From Echinometra lucunter (Eukaryota; Echinodermata; Echinoidea; Camarodonta; Echinometridae): DNA of 64,000 nucleotides. This document shows, piece after piece, positions 38,670 to 47,000 of the stretch. The DNA is taken from contig CM057154.1 in the NCBI GenBank assembly GCA_029962745.1, forward strand, positions 28,489,263 to 28,553,262, in the 5' to 3' direction. The notes under the pieces were generated by a model. It searched no databases. It was not told where the DNA came from and saw only the letters and a list, made by a program, of their open reading frames with translations. A program made the translations under genes and the position numbers. The stretch's first letter is position 1; every line of letters starts with the position of its first letter.

Positions 38670-40142
38670 GTACTTGAAAGACATTTGTTCAGCAGTTTTA
38701 TCCAAAATAGAATATGTTTCATCATGGTTTTTATTTAGGTGCTATTTCAACATATTAACTAGTGATGTGCTTCTTCTGTATAATGAATAAAGACAATTTT
38801 CCAACTGCCAACTGTAGTTATTATAGATGTCTGCATAAATTTTTCCCAGTGGAATTGCCATGGGTCTTTCTTGGTCCAATTTTGTAGCAGATTATGCCAT
38901 TTACAGGTACATGTATTGGGCACTCTTAAAGTAAGTGAAGGTTGACAAATAAAAACTACATGTAGGAACTGTTCTTGTGAATGCATGATGCATTTTTAGT
39001 GAACTTGTATTCAAATCGATTTTATATTTAAAGGAAGTATTAGATTGATAGATTGTCAGTATTCTCAAATCGATGATTCCGGCTTATTTTGAGATATTTT
39101 TTGGAACACATTTGATTAGATTAAAAACGGAATTCCCTATATGTATACCCACCTTGATGTAGACATTTGGTGTTGGAAAGATTCAAATTCTCATTTAAGA
39201 GCTTGCCATCATTGACATTGTCATAGGTCATGGATGCTCGATCCTGTAATATTGACCTTCCTGTATGTCATCACCAGTGAACTCTGAGGATGATGGATAA
39301 TTAATTGTATTCTCTTTGTTCTTGACTCCCAGGTACACTCTTCTGTAGGCAACAACCACACAGCACCATATTTCTCAGACATTAGGAGAGAGGGTGTAGG
39401 GGATGAGAGTCAAGGAGATGATTGTGAGGCAGAACCCCCTCCACCACCGGTCAACCCGTACAACCAGGTCCACCTATACCAACATCAGGATGTTGCCAGC
39501 TCATCTCCTCAGACAGACAACAGGATACGCTACGCAAGAAGGGACCCTAGCTTCAGCAATGAGAGCAAGTCAACGACACCATCACACGGAAGCAGTGAAC
39601 TCATAAACAGTCCTGCGTCACGTCGGAACAACCACCGCGAATGGGAAATATGCAGCACGCCCTCAACGGGGAGCATACATAGCCCGCATAAGCACAGCCC
39701 GCACAAGCACAGCCCGCACAGCTCCAGGGGGAACAATGCACATGCCATGAAAGCGAATAATGTAAACCACCATGAGAACAACATCCACGCGCAGCACAAC
39801 AGCCATAAAGTGAACAGTGCCCCCAACCATGTCGAACCTCAACAGCAGCATGTAGCCATGCGGAATCGGGAGGGGTCGCGGCTTCGGCGCCCCATCTCGT
39901 TTGTCACTGCACTCAAAATGAGTGAGGAAGCAGAGTCAATGATGCGCAGCCAGGAGAAGCCCACTAATAGCGCGCCCGCTAGGAGTAAATCAACCAAGGT
40001 GGATGTCGGGCGCAACAACCATACGGCTCCTAGCGTCAAACGTTCCAATACAAGTCTCATCACTAACCATAATGCCAGTCACATAGTGCAGGCAAACGGA
40101 GAAGACAGGACTCAAATGATGACATATGAAGTGTCTGTCTAA
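6845..40142 (+). CDS. ZDHHC5/8-like: DHHC palmitoyltransferase, ZDHHC5/8-like (5'-incomplete, spliced)
   Basis: Seven successive coding exons join in frame: 6845-6972, 8204-8364, 13944-14116, one of 30391-30493 or 33127-33229, 36143-36234, 36675-36855 and 39333-40142. They give 548 residues after one leftover base. Numbering from the first complete codon, the protein has TM2 followed by DPGVFPR (about 36-42), a cysteine-rich domain (Cys 74, 77, 85, 88, 91, 94), DHHC at 99-102, TM3, TM4 with TTxE (184-187), NPF (198-200) with Cys 204, 208 and 213, then a long polar tail ending in TYEVSV. DHHC enzymes S-acylate cysteines of membrane proteins; the active-site Cys (102 here) carries the acyl intermediate. 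The long disordered tail and the hydrophobic PDZ ligand at the very C-terminus set ZDHHC5/8 apart from other DHHC families. The start codon and TM1 (roughly 35-50 residues) are missing; no suitable exon was seen in 1-6844. ZDHHC5 and ZDHHC8 are vertebrate paralogues, so one invertebrate co-orthologue is the likely status. Confidence 0.93.
7018..7180. repeat. Dispersed repeat, copy 1
   Basis: This resembles 13138-13300: both start ACAAGGGCTC, share GAGCCCTGGAAAACT and GAAATTCTCATAGGGTCC, and end near an A-rich stretch after AAAAGTAGC. About 80% identity by eye. Class unknown; the A-rich 3' side suggests a retroposon. Confidence 0.65.
7197..7600. mobile_element. TTAA-type MITE family, decayed copy
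   Basis: Begins TTAA|CCCATTCATGACGAG (7193-) and runs through the family interior, including CAAATTGGCAAC at 7256-7267 and a GTTGCCAATTTGC word. The right terminal repeat is missing or diverged. It is the oldest-looking of the five members here. Confidence 0.75.
8204..8364 (+). CDS. ZDHHC5/8-like: ZDHHC5/8-like exon: cysteine-rich domain
   Basis: The acceptor is TTTTTCGTAG before 8204; a second AG six bases on (ending at 8209) keeps the same frame and would remove two residues. The donor is GAG|GTAATG at 8365. The exon encodes an acidic linker, the [10 protein letters not shown] and IQVRMKW stretches typical of ZDHHC5/8, and most of the zinc-binding Cys-rich domain ([17 protein letters not shown]). 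It ends on a complete codon (Glu), and the next exon starts in phase 0. Confidence 0.93.
13138..13300. repeat. Dispersed repeat, copy 2
   Basis: Partner of 7018-7180: ACAAGGGCTCGGGGCAAATT at the start, GAGCCCTGGAAAACT, GAAATTCTCATAGGGTCC, then AAAAGTAGC and an A-rich end. Confidence 0.65.
13531..13762. mobile_element. Tc1/mariner-type MITE, 232 bp
   Basis: Terminal inverted repeats CAGTACCCAACAAAAGTGAG and CTCACTTCTGTTGGATACTG extend about 27 bp with few mismatches and are flanked by TA on each side (13529-13530 and 13763-13764). A TA duplication with CAGT ends is the Tc1/mariner signature. No transposase is present. Confidence 0.88.
13944..14116 (+). CDS. ZDHHC5/8-like: ZDHHC5/8-like exon: DHHC catalytic motif and TM3
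   Basis: The acceptor is TTGTGTTTTACAG and the donor is ATTTC|GTATCC at 14117. The exon encodes [18 protein letters not shown], the catalytic core of the DHHC family, followed by TM3 ([20 protein letters not shown]) and a short luminal loop. The Cys of DHHC is the acyl-accepting nucleophile. The exon ends two bases into a codon, so the next exon must donate one base; both alternative TM4 exons do so with T, giving Ser. Confidence 0.95.
14230..14475 (-). mobile_element. tRNA-derived SINE-like element
   Basis: On the minus strand a B box GGTTCAATCCT (plus 14406-14416) follows an A-box-like TAGTGCAATCTAAAGG (about 14446-14462), in a tRNA-like arrangement with a long unrelated body. Ends are approximate. 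Confidence 0.6.
14509..14682. mobile_element. pogo/Tigger-like MITE, 174 bp
   Basis: Terminal repeats CAGTCAAACCTCGTTATAAC and GTTATAACGAGGTTCCGCTG-like ends are flanked by TA (14507-14508, 14683-14684). The CAG...CCTCGTTATAA ends match the pogo/Tigger group of Tc1/mariner. No coding capacity. Confidence 0.88.
15511..15551. repeat. (CT)n microsatellite
   Basis: About 20 uninterrupted CT units. Similar tracts lie at 16396-16421, 17300-17360, 28457-28513 and 38578-38668. Confidence 0.95.
16501..16749. mobile_element. Foldback MITE with a nested insertion
   Basis: Ends AGGACCCTGTTTCATA and TATGAAATGGGTCCCT are inverted repeats. Inside, ATAGCAACTCCTGCTGGAAT pairs with ATTCCAGCAACAGTTGCTAT. The right arm is interrupted by about 85 bp of AT-rich sequence, flanked by a repeated AACAATTTTTTT (near 16638 and 16724), suggesting a short nested insertion. 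Confidence 0.75.
17300..17550. repeat. (CT)n microsatellite and pyrimidine-rich tract
   Basis: About 30 CT units at 17300-17360 followed by 190 bp of CT-rich sequence. The overlapping Ser/Leu-rich open frames are repeat artefacts. Confidence 0.95.
19030..19320. repeat. GC-rich patch with repeated GGATCGC words
   Basis: A GC- and CpG-rich stretch in an otherwise AT-rich intron. GGATCGCACTATC occurs at both edges (19039-19051 and 19297-19309), and shorter GGATCGC words occur about three more times between. The edge repeats could be a target duplication around a ~245-bp insertion or part of a local repeat. Several overlapping open frames are probably a by-product of base composition. Confidence 0.5.
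20360..20411. promoter_or_regulatory. Cluster of CRE, octamer and kappaB-like words
   Basis: TGACGTCA (20360-20367), ATGCAAAT (20386-20393) and GGGGTATTCCCC (20400-20411) match CREB/ATF, POU and Rel consensus sites within 52 bp. All three are unchanged in copy 2 (about 47891-47942). Function is untested, and chance or repeat origin is possible. Confidence 0.3.
20998..21067 (-). pseudogene. LINE 3' ORF relic, internally deleted copy
   Basis: The last residues of the LINE ORF (ending INLRGEF) are still readable on the minus strand. The sequence then jumps at TCCCGAAAATC to the position matching the LINE's far side in copy 2 (50726), so about 2.13 kb of LINE is missing here. Confidence 0.8.
21697..22050. 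repeat. Tandem duplication, 174-bp unit
   Basis: The unit containing GAACTGTTACGATTCTTATA recurs 174 bp later (about 21722 and 21896), ending in the poly-T region near 22080. The partner segment (51355-51530) has a single copy. Confidence 0.9.
22855..23261. mobile_element. TTAA MITE family member 1
   Basis: Ends CTCATTCGTGACAGG and CCTATGTCATGAATGGG, flanked by TTAA (22851-22854, 23262-23265). Copy 2 has the uninterrupted site CCAGATTAAGAAG (about 52327), so the 407-bp element is a clean insertion that duplicated TTAA. TTAA targets and CCC-type ends are the piggyBac signature. Non-coding. Confidence 0.93.
24597..24993. mobile_element. TTAA MITE family member 2, right end lost
   Basis: Begins TTAA|CCCATTCATGACAGG and is collinear with member 1, but stops at CTCTGTCAC, missing the last ~12 bp and the right TTAA. 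Copy 2 has the empty site GGTTTAAAGAGGTC near 53647. Confidence 0.88.
26403..27235. mobile_element. Non-autonomous DNA transposon-like element, 0.83 kb
   Basis: CCCCTGTTCAGACACAAAA at the left and TTTTGTGTCTGAACAAGGGG at the right form terminal inverted repeats differing by one inserted T. Related CTCAGACACAC words occur inside. The same element is at 55077-55894. Superfamily not assigned; no clear target duplication. Confidence 0.65.
27426..27831. mobile_element. TTAA MITE family member 3 (inverted)
   Basis: The same family in opposite orientation: TTAA|CCCATTCATGACAGAGG ... CCTGTCACGAATAGG|TTAA. Copy 2 keeps the empty site ACACATTAATTTATG (about 56420). Confidence 0.93.
28457..28513. repeat. 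(CT)n microsatellite
   Basis: About 25 CT units; the matching tract in the partner segment (57052-57089) is shorter, a length polymorphism between the two copies. Confidence 0.95.
29883..29944. repeat. Perfect 26-bp inverted repeat with 10-nt loop
   Basis: Arms 29883-29908 and 29919-29944 are exactly complementary, with loop CATGGTAATT. It lies 450 bp upstream of alternative TM4 exon A in the sense of transcription. GGTAATTTA occurs in the loop region and again just after the right arm, which suggests a template-switch inverted duplication. Confidence 0.9.
30391..30493 (+). CDS. ZDHHC5/8-like: ZDHHC5/8-like alternative TM4/TTxE exon, version A
   Basis: This 103-nt exon has acceptor GGTGCTGGCAG with a poor pyrimidine tract, and donor CAG|GTACCA, which lacks the usual G at +5. 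It encodes TM4 ([20 protein letters not shown]), HVSLSSRGR and TTYEQ. TTxE is the conserved motif after TM4 in DHHC enzymes. It enters after two bases of a codon and leaves in phase 0, the same as version B at 33127. The GLTGFHV stretch matches vertebrate ZDHHC5/8 better than version B does. The weak splice sites suggest regulated inclusion; that is inference. Confidence 0.88.
30494..33126. other. Intron between the two alternative TM4 exons
   Basis: 2.6 kb, half of it the 47-bp minisatellite. The rest is AT-rich, with no coding signal and no branch-site crowding that would by itself enforce exclusive splicing. Confidence 0.8.
30860..32420. repeat. 47-bp minisatellite, about 26 copies, with higher-order structure
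   Basis: The unit reads roughly CATCACTACTAGCAATAACA followed by CAGTCATCATCATCTCATCA and ACATCAA. Core copies run about 30990-32210, with CAT-trinucleotide flanks. Units vary (CAATAACA or CAGCAACA; one or two extra CAACAT). A block of five units recurs with a 248-bp period (31701 and 31949), indicating higher-order duplication. Every unit has AT-rich, C-rich, G-poor composition. Confidence 0.95.
33127..33229 (+). CDS. ZDHHC5/8-like: ZDHHC5/8-like alternative TM4/TTxE exon, version B
   Basis: This is also 103 nt, with a strong acceptor (TTATCCATCTCTCAG) and a consensus donor (CAG|GTAAGA). It encodes [29 protein letters not shown] and TTNEQ. Nineteen of 34 residues are identical to version A at aligned positions without gaps. 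Differences include an Asp and an extra Cys inside TM4, V for both Gly of GLTG, another Cys and a Lys near the membrane exit, and Asn instead of Tyr in TTxE. TTNEQ is the form in vertebrate ZDHHC5/8. The strong splice sites suggest it is the default choice. Confidence 0.88.
33230..36142. other. Intron after alternative exon B
   Basis: Dominated on the left by the 1.2-kb pyrimidine tract; further right AT-rich sequence with two TGACGTCA words (about 35115 and 35151) in a short inverted repeat. No coding signal. Confidence 0.8.
33395..34640. repeat. 1.2-kb polypyrimidine tract
   Basis: The plus strand is almost entirely C and T, with recurring CCCTATTCCCTACCTCTT-like phrases at irregular spacing and a poly-C run near 33495. 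It begins about 165 bp after alternative exon B. The 357-codon open frame (33726-34799) and its neighbours come from the lack of A and G, not from protein coding. Such tracts can form triplex DNA or bind PTB-like proteins in RNA. Confidence 0.9.
36143..36234 (+). CDS. ZDHHC5/8-like: ZDHHC5/8-like exon: juxtamembrane NPF and Cys cluster
   Basis: The acceptor is TTTTTTTGCTACAG; the donor is GCAAG|GTAACT. It encodes [20 protein letters not shown] and [10 protein letters not shown]. The NPF/PaCCT-like region contacts the catalytic core in DHHC enzymes, and vertebrate ZDHHC5/8 carry palmitoylated juxtamembrane cysteines at this position. Three cysteines (204, 208, 213) are present here, spaced differently from the vertebrate CC...C pattern. 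The exon ends two bases into an Arg codon. Confidence 0.92.
36675..36855 (+). CDS. ZDHHC5/8-like: ZDHHC5/8-like exon: proximal cytoplasmic tail
   Basis: The acceptor is ATTTGTCAG and the donor is CACCAG|GTGAGG. One base completes Arg, followed by [20 protein letters not shown] and a Thr/Asn/Gln-rich stretch, giving the continuation PAR-YVG seen in ZDHHC5/8 (PAPRY). The frame stays open past the donor to a stop ending at 37044, so intron retention would give a shortened tail without the PDZ ligand. Confidence 0.9.
36856..39332. other. Intron before the terminal exon
   Basis: AT-rich with a (CT)n microsatellite at 38578-38668. The first 189 bp continue the upstream reading frame to a stop ending at 37044. 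Nothing else coding is seen. Confidence 0.8.
39333..40142 (+). CDS. ZDHHC5/8-like: ZDHHC5/8-like terminal exon: disordered tail and PDZ ligand
   Basis: The acceptor is TTGTTCTTGACTCCCAG; the exon then runs 269 codons to TAA at 40140-40142. It is rich in Ser, Asn, His, Pro and Arg, with PPPPP at 314-318, a [13 protein letters not shown] mini-repeat, a basic RRPISF patch, and the end MMTYEVSV. Vertebrate ZDHHC5/8 end in TYEISV, a class II (hydrophobic-X-hydrophobic) PDZ ligand reported to bind PSD-95/GRIP-type scaffolds. Conservation of these last six residues, apart from Val for Ile, is the strongest evidence for orthology. Confidence 0.93.
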   Translation, partial: VHSSVGNNHTAPYFSDIRREGVGDESQGDDCEAEPPPPPVNPYNQVHLYQHQDVASSSPQTDNRIRYARRDPSFSNESKSTTPSHGSSELINSPASRRNNHREWEICSTPSTGSIHSPHKHSPHKHSPHSSRGNNAHAMKANNVNHHENNIHAQHNSHKVNSAPNHVEPQQQHVAMRNREGSRLRRPISFVTALKMSEEAESMMRSQEKPTNSAPARSKSTKVDVGRNNHTAPSVKRSNTSLITNHNASHIVQANGEDRTQMMTYEVSV

Positions 40143-43100
40143 GACAAACCATTTCTTACTGAAATCTTCTCTTTCGTTTTGTCTCTGTGGATAAATAATC
40201 TACCATTGTTTAGGAAATTCAATTATGGTAAATAAACTTTTTTCACAGATTGAGGAATACATGTATGTCACTTCCGGAGTTATGCCTCCAGCTTACACTT
40301 TTCTCCATCTTACAATTGAATCATAGTCACCTACTAACTTCATCGTCTTCTACAAGTCCTACAGACATTACCAATCACTGTCATTATCAACTCTTATTTT
40401 TGTAGCAAAGATATCGGACAACAAAAGGATATTAAAAGGAAAAAAATCGTATATCAAGCATTTTTGGTGGAAGTCACGGAGATGAATGATGAAAACAATA
40501 GTGTATATACCAGGAGCCATTTTATTTTTCTTGTAGAGTTGTTTATTGCCGCTGTCGTACCTGCTGAAAAATCTCCATTTCTACTGTAAATGTTTTCCCT
40601 CGGCTTGTCAGAAATCTTTTTGAAAGGTATAAAGACTCAGATTTATGGATTCTCTTGGGAAACCTGGACATGTGTTGAGTGTTTACCTGATATCAGGTAT
40701 TGTCAGTCACCATGAGTGGACTTCACTTGTACAGCCGACAGGTGTGACATAATGCACTACTCCCTGTATCTCCTGCCTCATGAGGAAAGCCCAGCATCAT
40801 CAATATCCCCCTTTTGAAGGTACGCCTGAGTTTCGTTGGCTCAAAGGCCTGTACACACATTGATATGTGATTCCAACCAAATGTGGTATCAGTAGACTAC
40901 GATGCATTACACTTGGAGGCAGATGACTACACCTCTCTAAGCCAATGGCCCCATTCAACTTTTTACTGGCACAATAATTTTATGGCATAGAGTTGTATAT
41001 TCACTAACTGAAGTCACATTCTTTTATTTCCATCCACATCTGGAAGTTGAAGTCAGAGTGGATTAAGTCATAACATATAATTATAATACTCACTCTGTGC
41101 TCGTGGGGGGGGGGGGGGTTGACGTTATTAGGGAGGGCACATTCAAAAGTTTTTTAGCCTTTTCTTTCTCTGTCAAATTTATATAATTTCAAAATTATGT
41201 AAAGTCATCCAATGTGCAGGGTAAAGATGAAAATTTACAGTTGAAAAGCGCCTTTGACATTAAGAGGTTTACTTTTCAATACATAGTTGCCCCATTTAAT
41301 GATGTTCAATATAATGAAGGATAGCATGGGGAAAATCCTGAAATCTGAGTATAATTCATTTGGAATTGTAGCAATGAGAAATGGAAAACGGTGGTTATTG
41401 GTAGTTCAAGCATCTTTGAATTTGAATTGAAAAAAAAATGAAACGGCAGTCTCCTATAAGTAGCATGTAAGGCTTGCTAGAGAGATTGTAACAATATTTT
41501 GGAAAATTTTTTTGCAATTTAAATTTTAGAAGTGCCCGATAAGCCAAAGAAGGAAGTTAAAATAGAACCAAAGGTTTTGGGTTACAATTTTTTTTTTCTT
41601 AATAATAGATATCATAATTATTCTTGAGGAAATCTCATACATTGCTATAAAAAAAAAACACCTTAACTATGCTATGACTATGAAAAAAAATTGAACTACT
41701 GTATCACTTGTCCTGCACAAGCTTGTAGATTACTAAGCCTGGATTGTTTAATGTATACTTTCAGTAATTAATTAATTCTGCCGAATAGAATAGCATACAA
41801 AAAGCCTCAAACACCCTTGTAAGAAATATTGCGTAACAACTCTTTCCCGTGAACAATAGGTAACTTTTATACTGTAGTGGAATAATATAGAAATGAGCAC
41901 TGCCCTGTCAATGTGGAGAATCTCACAAAAATCACTGTGTGTGAAGAAGTCTTTTAAAAAACAAAGAAAACAGAGATATATGTAGTATAAATGCATTCAT
42001 ACTATGTCGATGTGAACCTTATTTTTGCTAACACATTCTAGAGCTTGTGCTGTCAACTGTATTGGAATAGAGTATTGTGCAAAATGTCTGAATTTGTAAT
42101 GTACGTTGTGTTAACTGCAACAATGTAATGACCGAGTATATTCTCACAAAGGTGCATGGAAAGTTGTATTTTGTTGCAGGGATATGTGGAAAATACATTG
42201 AGTGATATATATATATAGGTTGTGCTCAATTTGATGTTTGAGCATTGTTGTCATGTTGAAGATAGCCAGAAAATTGTTGCATTATAACCTCGCATGTAAT
42301 ACCAAACACTAGACTTTTTTTCCAGCTGAAAACATTACACACAATGGACAAATGATTCTATTAGATTAAGCGCCCTCTTTTGTTGAACCATATCTAGATG
42401 GAAATTTGGCTTATTCTAAGAAACTCAAGGTTGGGTCAAAATTGTGTTTAGCAAAGGGAAAAACAAAGATCCCATATTAAATCTCTTTTGTAAAATCCCT
42501 TTGGTAAAGTGGAATTCACATGTGAAGTGTTTGCTAGAGAATCCAGTTGATCACTTGAGTTGTTACATAGTCTTTCTGGTTTTACCCACTCACACCGTTT
42601 CTTTCCTAGTATTATGGTCACAATGTCAGTTGATCTTCTATGCCTTTGGGAGAGAACGCTGCATGGTTTTTCTATACATTCTGAAAGAAGGAATGAAGTG
42701 TATAAAAAAGTCTTGACAGGTAACAATTCATTCAAAATTCTCCTTTAATCATAAGTAATGAATATTTATTGAACTTAAGGCATATTAGCACAGGGTGTAA
42801 AGTAAATGTATATGAATTAATTGTCAAGATCATAGAGTCTCCTTACATCTTGATAATGTAAACAAAAATTTTTCCACTTTTCCTAGGTATTTATGTTTCT
42901 GGTACATTTGTATATTTTCTGCCTTTCTTTTGTATTTATTGTAAAGTATGATATTTTCTGCAGATGTGTAGAATGAGTGATTTTTCTGCTCTTTGTTATT
43001 TATGTGTCCTATGTCATGTATGTTTATATTTTGGAGTGTGTTCAGTTGTTTGGTCATAAGCAGGTAGACATACCTCTACAACTGTTGGTAAAATGCAATT

Positions 43101-44580
43101 TGAATATAGTAAATTGTATTATTGTAAAAAAAAATTAAAAGAGAAAAAAATGTAGTGATAGTTGATTTTATGACATGATTATTGTAGAAAATTAGGTTAT
43201 TGTCATAAAAGTATACAAATTCCGCATTCAATAGTGTCATAAAATGTAATTGCAGATTTAACTAGTATATGCAAATTTGTATTTTAAAAGTTTCTTGATC
43301 AATCAGGTAGATTTCATTTGTATTAAAAATGTTATTGAATTTTTTATTTTTCTCTTTCGATACGGGAATCCCTAGGAAGAAAATTATAGTTTATGATAAC
43401 ATAGGGATCATAGATGCTTATATTGATTTAGAATTTGTAGGAACGACAGTCCCCTCTTAAATTTGGTTTTATCGTAAAAACAGTGATATTCAAATCACAA
43501 TTAATTTGAAGTACATCTTCATTGAGTGATGGTTTTAATCACCTCGGTAACACATTGTCCATTTGCTTACAAGGTTTAATTTTTAAAGGAATCAAAAATC
43601 ACTTGTAATAAATTGTAAGAATCATTCACACCATATTGCAAACAGTTGACTGTAACCCTCATAGTGCTTCAATCAGTTATGTTTGCTCTTTGATATAAAG
43701 TAGGAATGGGAATTAAAGAAATCCCCTCTTTGCCATTTTGAATAAGAAAAGCTCATCAGTTGAGCCTGTTAAATATCCCTATTATGAATAGGTCGATAGC
43801 TTGTTTTCTCTACTGGTTGTTGTATTTCCATGCCAATTTTTAGACCCATGGTGCATAGCCTTATTCATTTTGGCATGGTAAAATGCCTTTTCTGAAAAAA
43901 AAAAGAGAGTAGAAAAAGAAGGAGACAAGGAGAAAATGGACAAAAATGGAAGGGGGGGGGGGAATGCAGCAGCAAAATGATAATTAACGTGTAATTGAAT
44001 GACAGTTGGAGTGTATCGAAAAGTACACATGTAGCTGCTTGCAACATATACGGTCTTAGGCACAAGTCCCTTGTGCACGTTAAGATATGAGGTGTTTCCC
44101 TCCTTTCATATGATGAAGTCTTAAAAATGTTTTAAAAAGAAATAAGATAATGATAAATGAATCAATAAATGAAGAAAATAAAATCATGCTGTACGTCTTT
44201 GAGAAGCCTGTATGCAAATGGGACATGGTCTTATATTTGTACATGTATATGTGAAGCGGAGCAAATTTTCAGTTGTGTCGTAAGATGAAGATCTCTATCG
44301 TAGAATTATGTGGGGTATGGGTTTTTTTTTTTTTCCTCCCTCTTTTTTTTTTCTGGTAAATAAATGTAAAGGATCACTCACCCTATGAAAGCTGTACAAA
44401 CATTTATCAAATGGTTATCATTCTTGACATGAGAGAAAGAGTTTTTTCTTTTGTTTTTGTAATAAACTGTATAAGTGATATAATGATATGAATGAAATTA
44501 GTTGTGTGGTTATTCTGAGTACATGTTATTCATTTTGAACTTTCAGTAAACGAACTTAAATGATTCTTACAATAAACTTC
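40143..44580 (+). other. ZDHHC5/8-like: 3' UTR and flanking sequence of the ZDHHC5/8-like gene
   Basis: No coding signal. AATAAA occurs early (40231-40236) and again at about 43607, 44461 and 44571, so the poly(A) site cannot be fixed. The first 3.3 kb has no recognisable transposon, which fits a long 3' UTR. A poly-G run lies at 41105-41118. Confidence 0.5.
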
Positions 44581-44780
44581 TGTTCCTCTTTTTTTTTGTC
44601 TCTCTCTCCTTCCCTCCCTTCCCCTACCTCCCTCCTTTCACCATTCCCCCGCCATCCTCTGTCTCCATCTCTCTCTCTGCCCCTTACCTTTCTCTTCTAT
44701 TCTCATTCATTTTGAGCTTCCAGTAAACCACATAACATGATTCTTACCATGAACCCCTATTCCCCCCTTTTTTTATTTTT

Positions 44781-45450
44781 ATGCCTCCACCACAATGTGA
44801 CAGAGGCATTATGTTTTCAGGTTGTCCATCCGTCCCGTTTTCGTTCTCACGATAACTTAAGAACCATTTTACATGTACACCTGTATGTATCACTTTCAAA
44901 CTTGGCCCATGTGTACACACTGGGGGAAAAATGATCTGATTAGATTTGGGGGTCATGAGGTCAAATGTCACAACGGTCGAAATTTATGTACAAGTAGCTT
45001 GTTCTCTCGTAACTCTTGAATGATTTGACCCGTGAACTTCAAACTTGGTGCATGCATGCATACATGTATTGTACTACAGTGACCATGATCAAATTAAATT
45101 TGGGGTCATGAGGTCAAAGGTCAGCAGTCATAATATACATGAAAATAGCCTATTCTTGCGATAACTTGTACATTTTGACATGTTAACTTTAAACTTGGCA
45201 CATGTATGCATATTAGGGTGACAATGATCTGATTAGATTTAGGGGTTACAAGTTCAAAGGTCACAGAGGTCGTAGTATATGTGAAAATAGCCCGTTTTTG
45301 TGATAACTCTTGAAAGGTTTGACATTTTAACTTTAAACTTTGCACATGTATGCAATCTAGGGTTACAATGATCTGATTAGATTTAGGGGTCATGAGGTCA
45401 GATTCAAAGGTCATAATGATCATCAAGGTTGTCACAGTGTACTGGATCAA
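44781..45450. repeat. Hairpin-headed tandem repeat with DR1 sites
   Basis: A short hairpin ATGCCTC...GAGGCAT (44781-44809) precedes four diverged units of about 141-152 bp. Each contains an AAACTTGGCACATGTATGCA-like segment, CTGATTAGATTTAGGGGTCA and GAGGTCAAAGGTCA. The second unit has a perfect AGGTCA-A-AGGTCA (45111-45123). This arrangement is familiar from dispersed repeats in molluscs, fish and lancelets, from memory. Mobility class unknown. Confidence 0.75.
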
Positions 45451-45659
45451 TTCCGAACTTGGCACACTTATTTTCAATGCGTGAATCATGTGCGTGTTCG
45501 GTCATACAATCCATGACTAGGGCCTATACATGCAGTAATTGCATTGACAATAGTATTTTTGCTCATAAAATAGAGTGATAACTCTTTGATTAAATTCTCC
45601 AATGACAATTTATGAAAATAACATCAGCAATATTTAGTATATTTCAGATCTTGCAAAGG

Positions 45660-45905
45660 GTGCAGTCATTGATTTTGACTCCATCTGTTTTCTCTCTTCT
45701 TGTTTTTTCTCTCTCCTCTCTCTCCATCCATCCCTCCCTTAACCACACCCCTCATTTAACCCCACTTGCCTACCTCCCACCTTCCAACCCTCCCCCCCCC
45801 CACCACCACCACTATCATCCATCTCCATCTCACTCTGCCCTTCCTCTTTTCTCTCTTTTACTCTGTCTCTCTGTCTCTCTTCTATTCTCTCTTTCACCAC
45901 CCAAT
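45660..45905. repeat. Pyrimidine-rich simple sequence
   Basis: CT- and CAC-rich stretch including a poly-C run near 45792; the 126-codon open frame across it is Pro/Ser/Leu-rich and not protein-like. Confidence 0.8.
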
Positions 45906-46206
45906 GTAGGATACAACATTGCAATCAACCGTTTGAAAGAAATACTCCGTTTTAGAGCATTGTTATGTAGGATAAATGATTTAATTATTTAATTTTGTCT
46001 CATATTGGGCTATATATTTCTATAAACACATTGCTATGGGGACATTCTTTTGTTCTATGACATCAAAATGTCCCCATAACCTAACCCTATGTCCCGATAC
46101 CAATAGCTTTATCAAACTACATGTAATAACATTTCACAATAACATGTTAAAATTACATTTATCATTACTATTTCGTAACATGCGTGCAGCCAGTCACTAT
46201 ATCACA

Positions 46207-47000
46207 TTAATAAGAGTGCGATATGGGAGGAAGGTGTACACACCCCATCCTAAAATCAAATTTAGAGGATATGAACACTAATACTAAATTGCAATATGTT
46301 ATATACGGTAATATCAATGAATTATACAGCATAATGAGCGTTTTACAGGGGATATATCGCTTTATCTTATACAGTATACCAACATTCCTAGAAATAGAAG
46401 TAGTTATGTGACGTATGTGTTCGTTCCAATTTGAATTTTCATCGATAATGACATCCAAAACTTTTGTTTGTTGCTTTCTTTCGAGAGGTACATTATCTAT
46501 AAGTATGTTGTAAGGAAAGTCATTGACATGAGAATTTACGTGTTTAGAATAAATGAAATTAGTTTTATTGATATTAAGGGACAATTTATTGCATTTAATT
46601 TTGGTAACTCATTATTAAGTGTTGTTACTAGGGTATTTAAGTTTTATGTGAGCAGAAGATGTTGGTGTCACCTGCAAATAATATGAAGGATAAGAGAGAC
46701 GTTGTATTAGTTAAGTCATTAATATATATATATATAAAAAAACGGGCCTAATATTGATCCTTGTGGAACACCGCATTTAATTGGTAGAAAATTTGAAGAA
46801 AGATCATTATACACTACATATTGTTGTCTGTTAGATAAATAGCTCTTAAACCAGGAGAATTCCAGAATTGGAACTTTATAAAGATTAAATCCATACATTT
46901 CGCTAAAAACATTGTTCACTGTGTACAACGCTATAAGCTTGCCACATATTATCTCGCATTGTTATCTTATCTGGGCCAGCCAAAAATCTAAAGTCAACCC
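46207..47000 (-). pseudogene. Degenerate non-LTR retrotransposon (Jockey/CR1-like RT), cut by gap
   Basis: Minus-strand fragments read FKSYLSNRQQYVVYN, then CGVPQGSILGPFFYIYI (RT motif), then a frame break at a TA-repeat. The catalytic YADD box reads FAGD near 46655, so the second catalytic Asp region is damaged. Then comes VLDVIIDENSNWNEHI and ILYKIKRYIPCKTLIMLYNS, typical of the RT thumb in Jockey/CR1-group LINEs. The 5' side runs into the gap. It is inactive and a different family from the LINE at 48531-50725. Confidence 0.88.
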
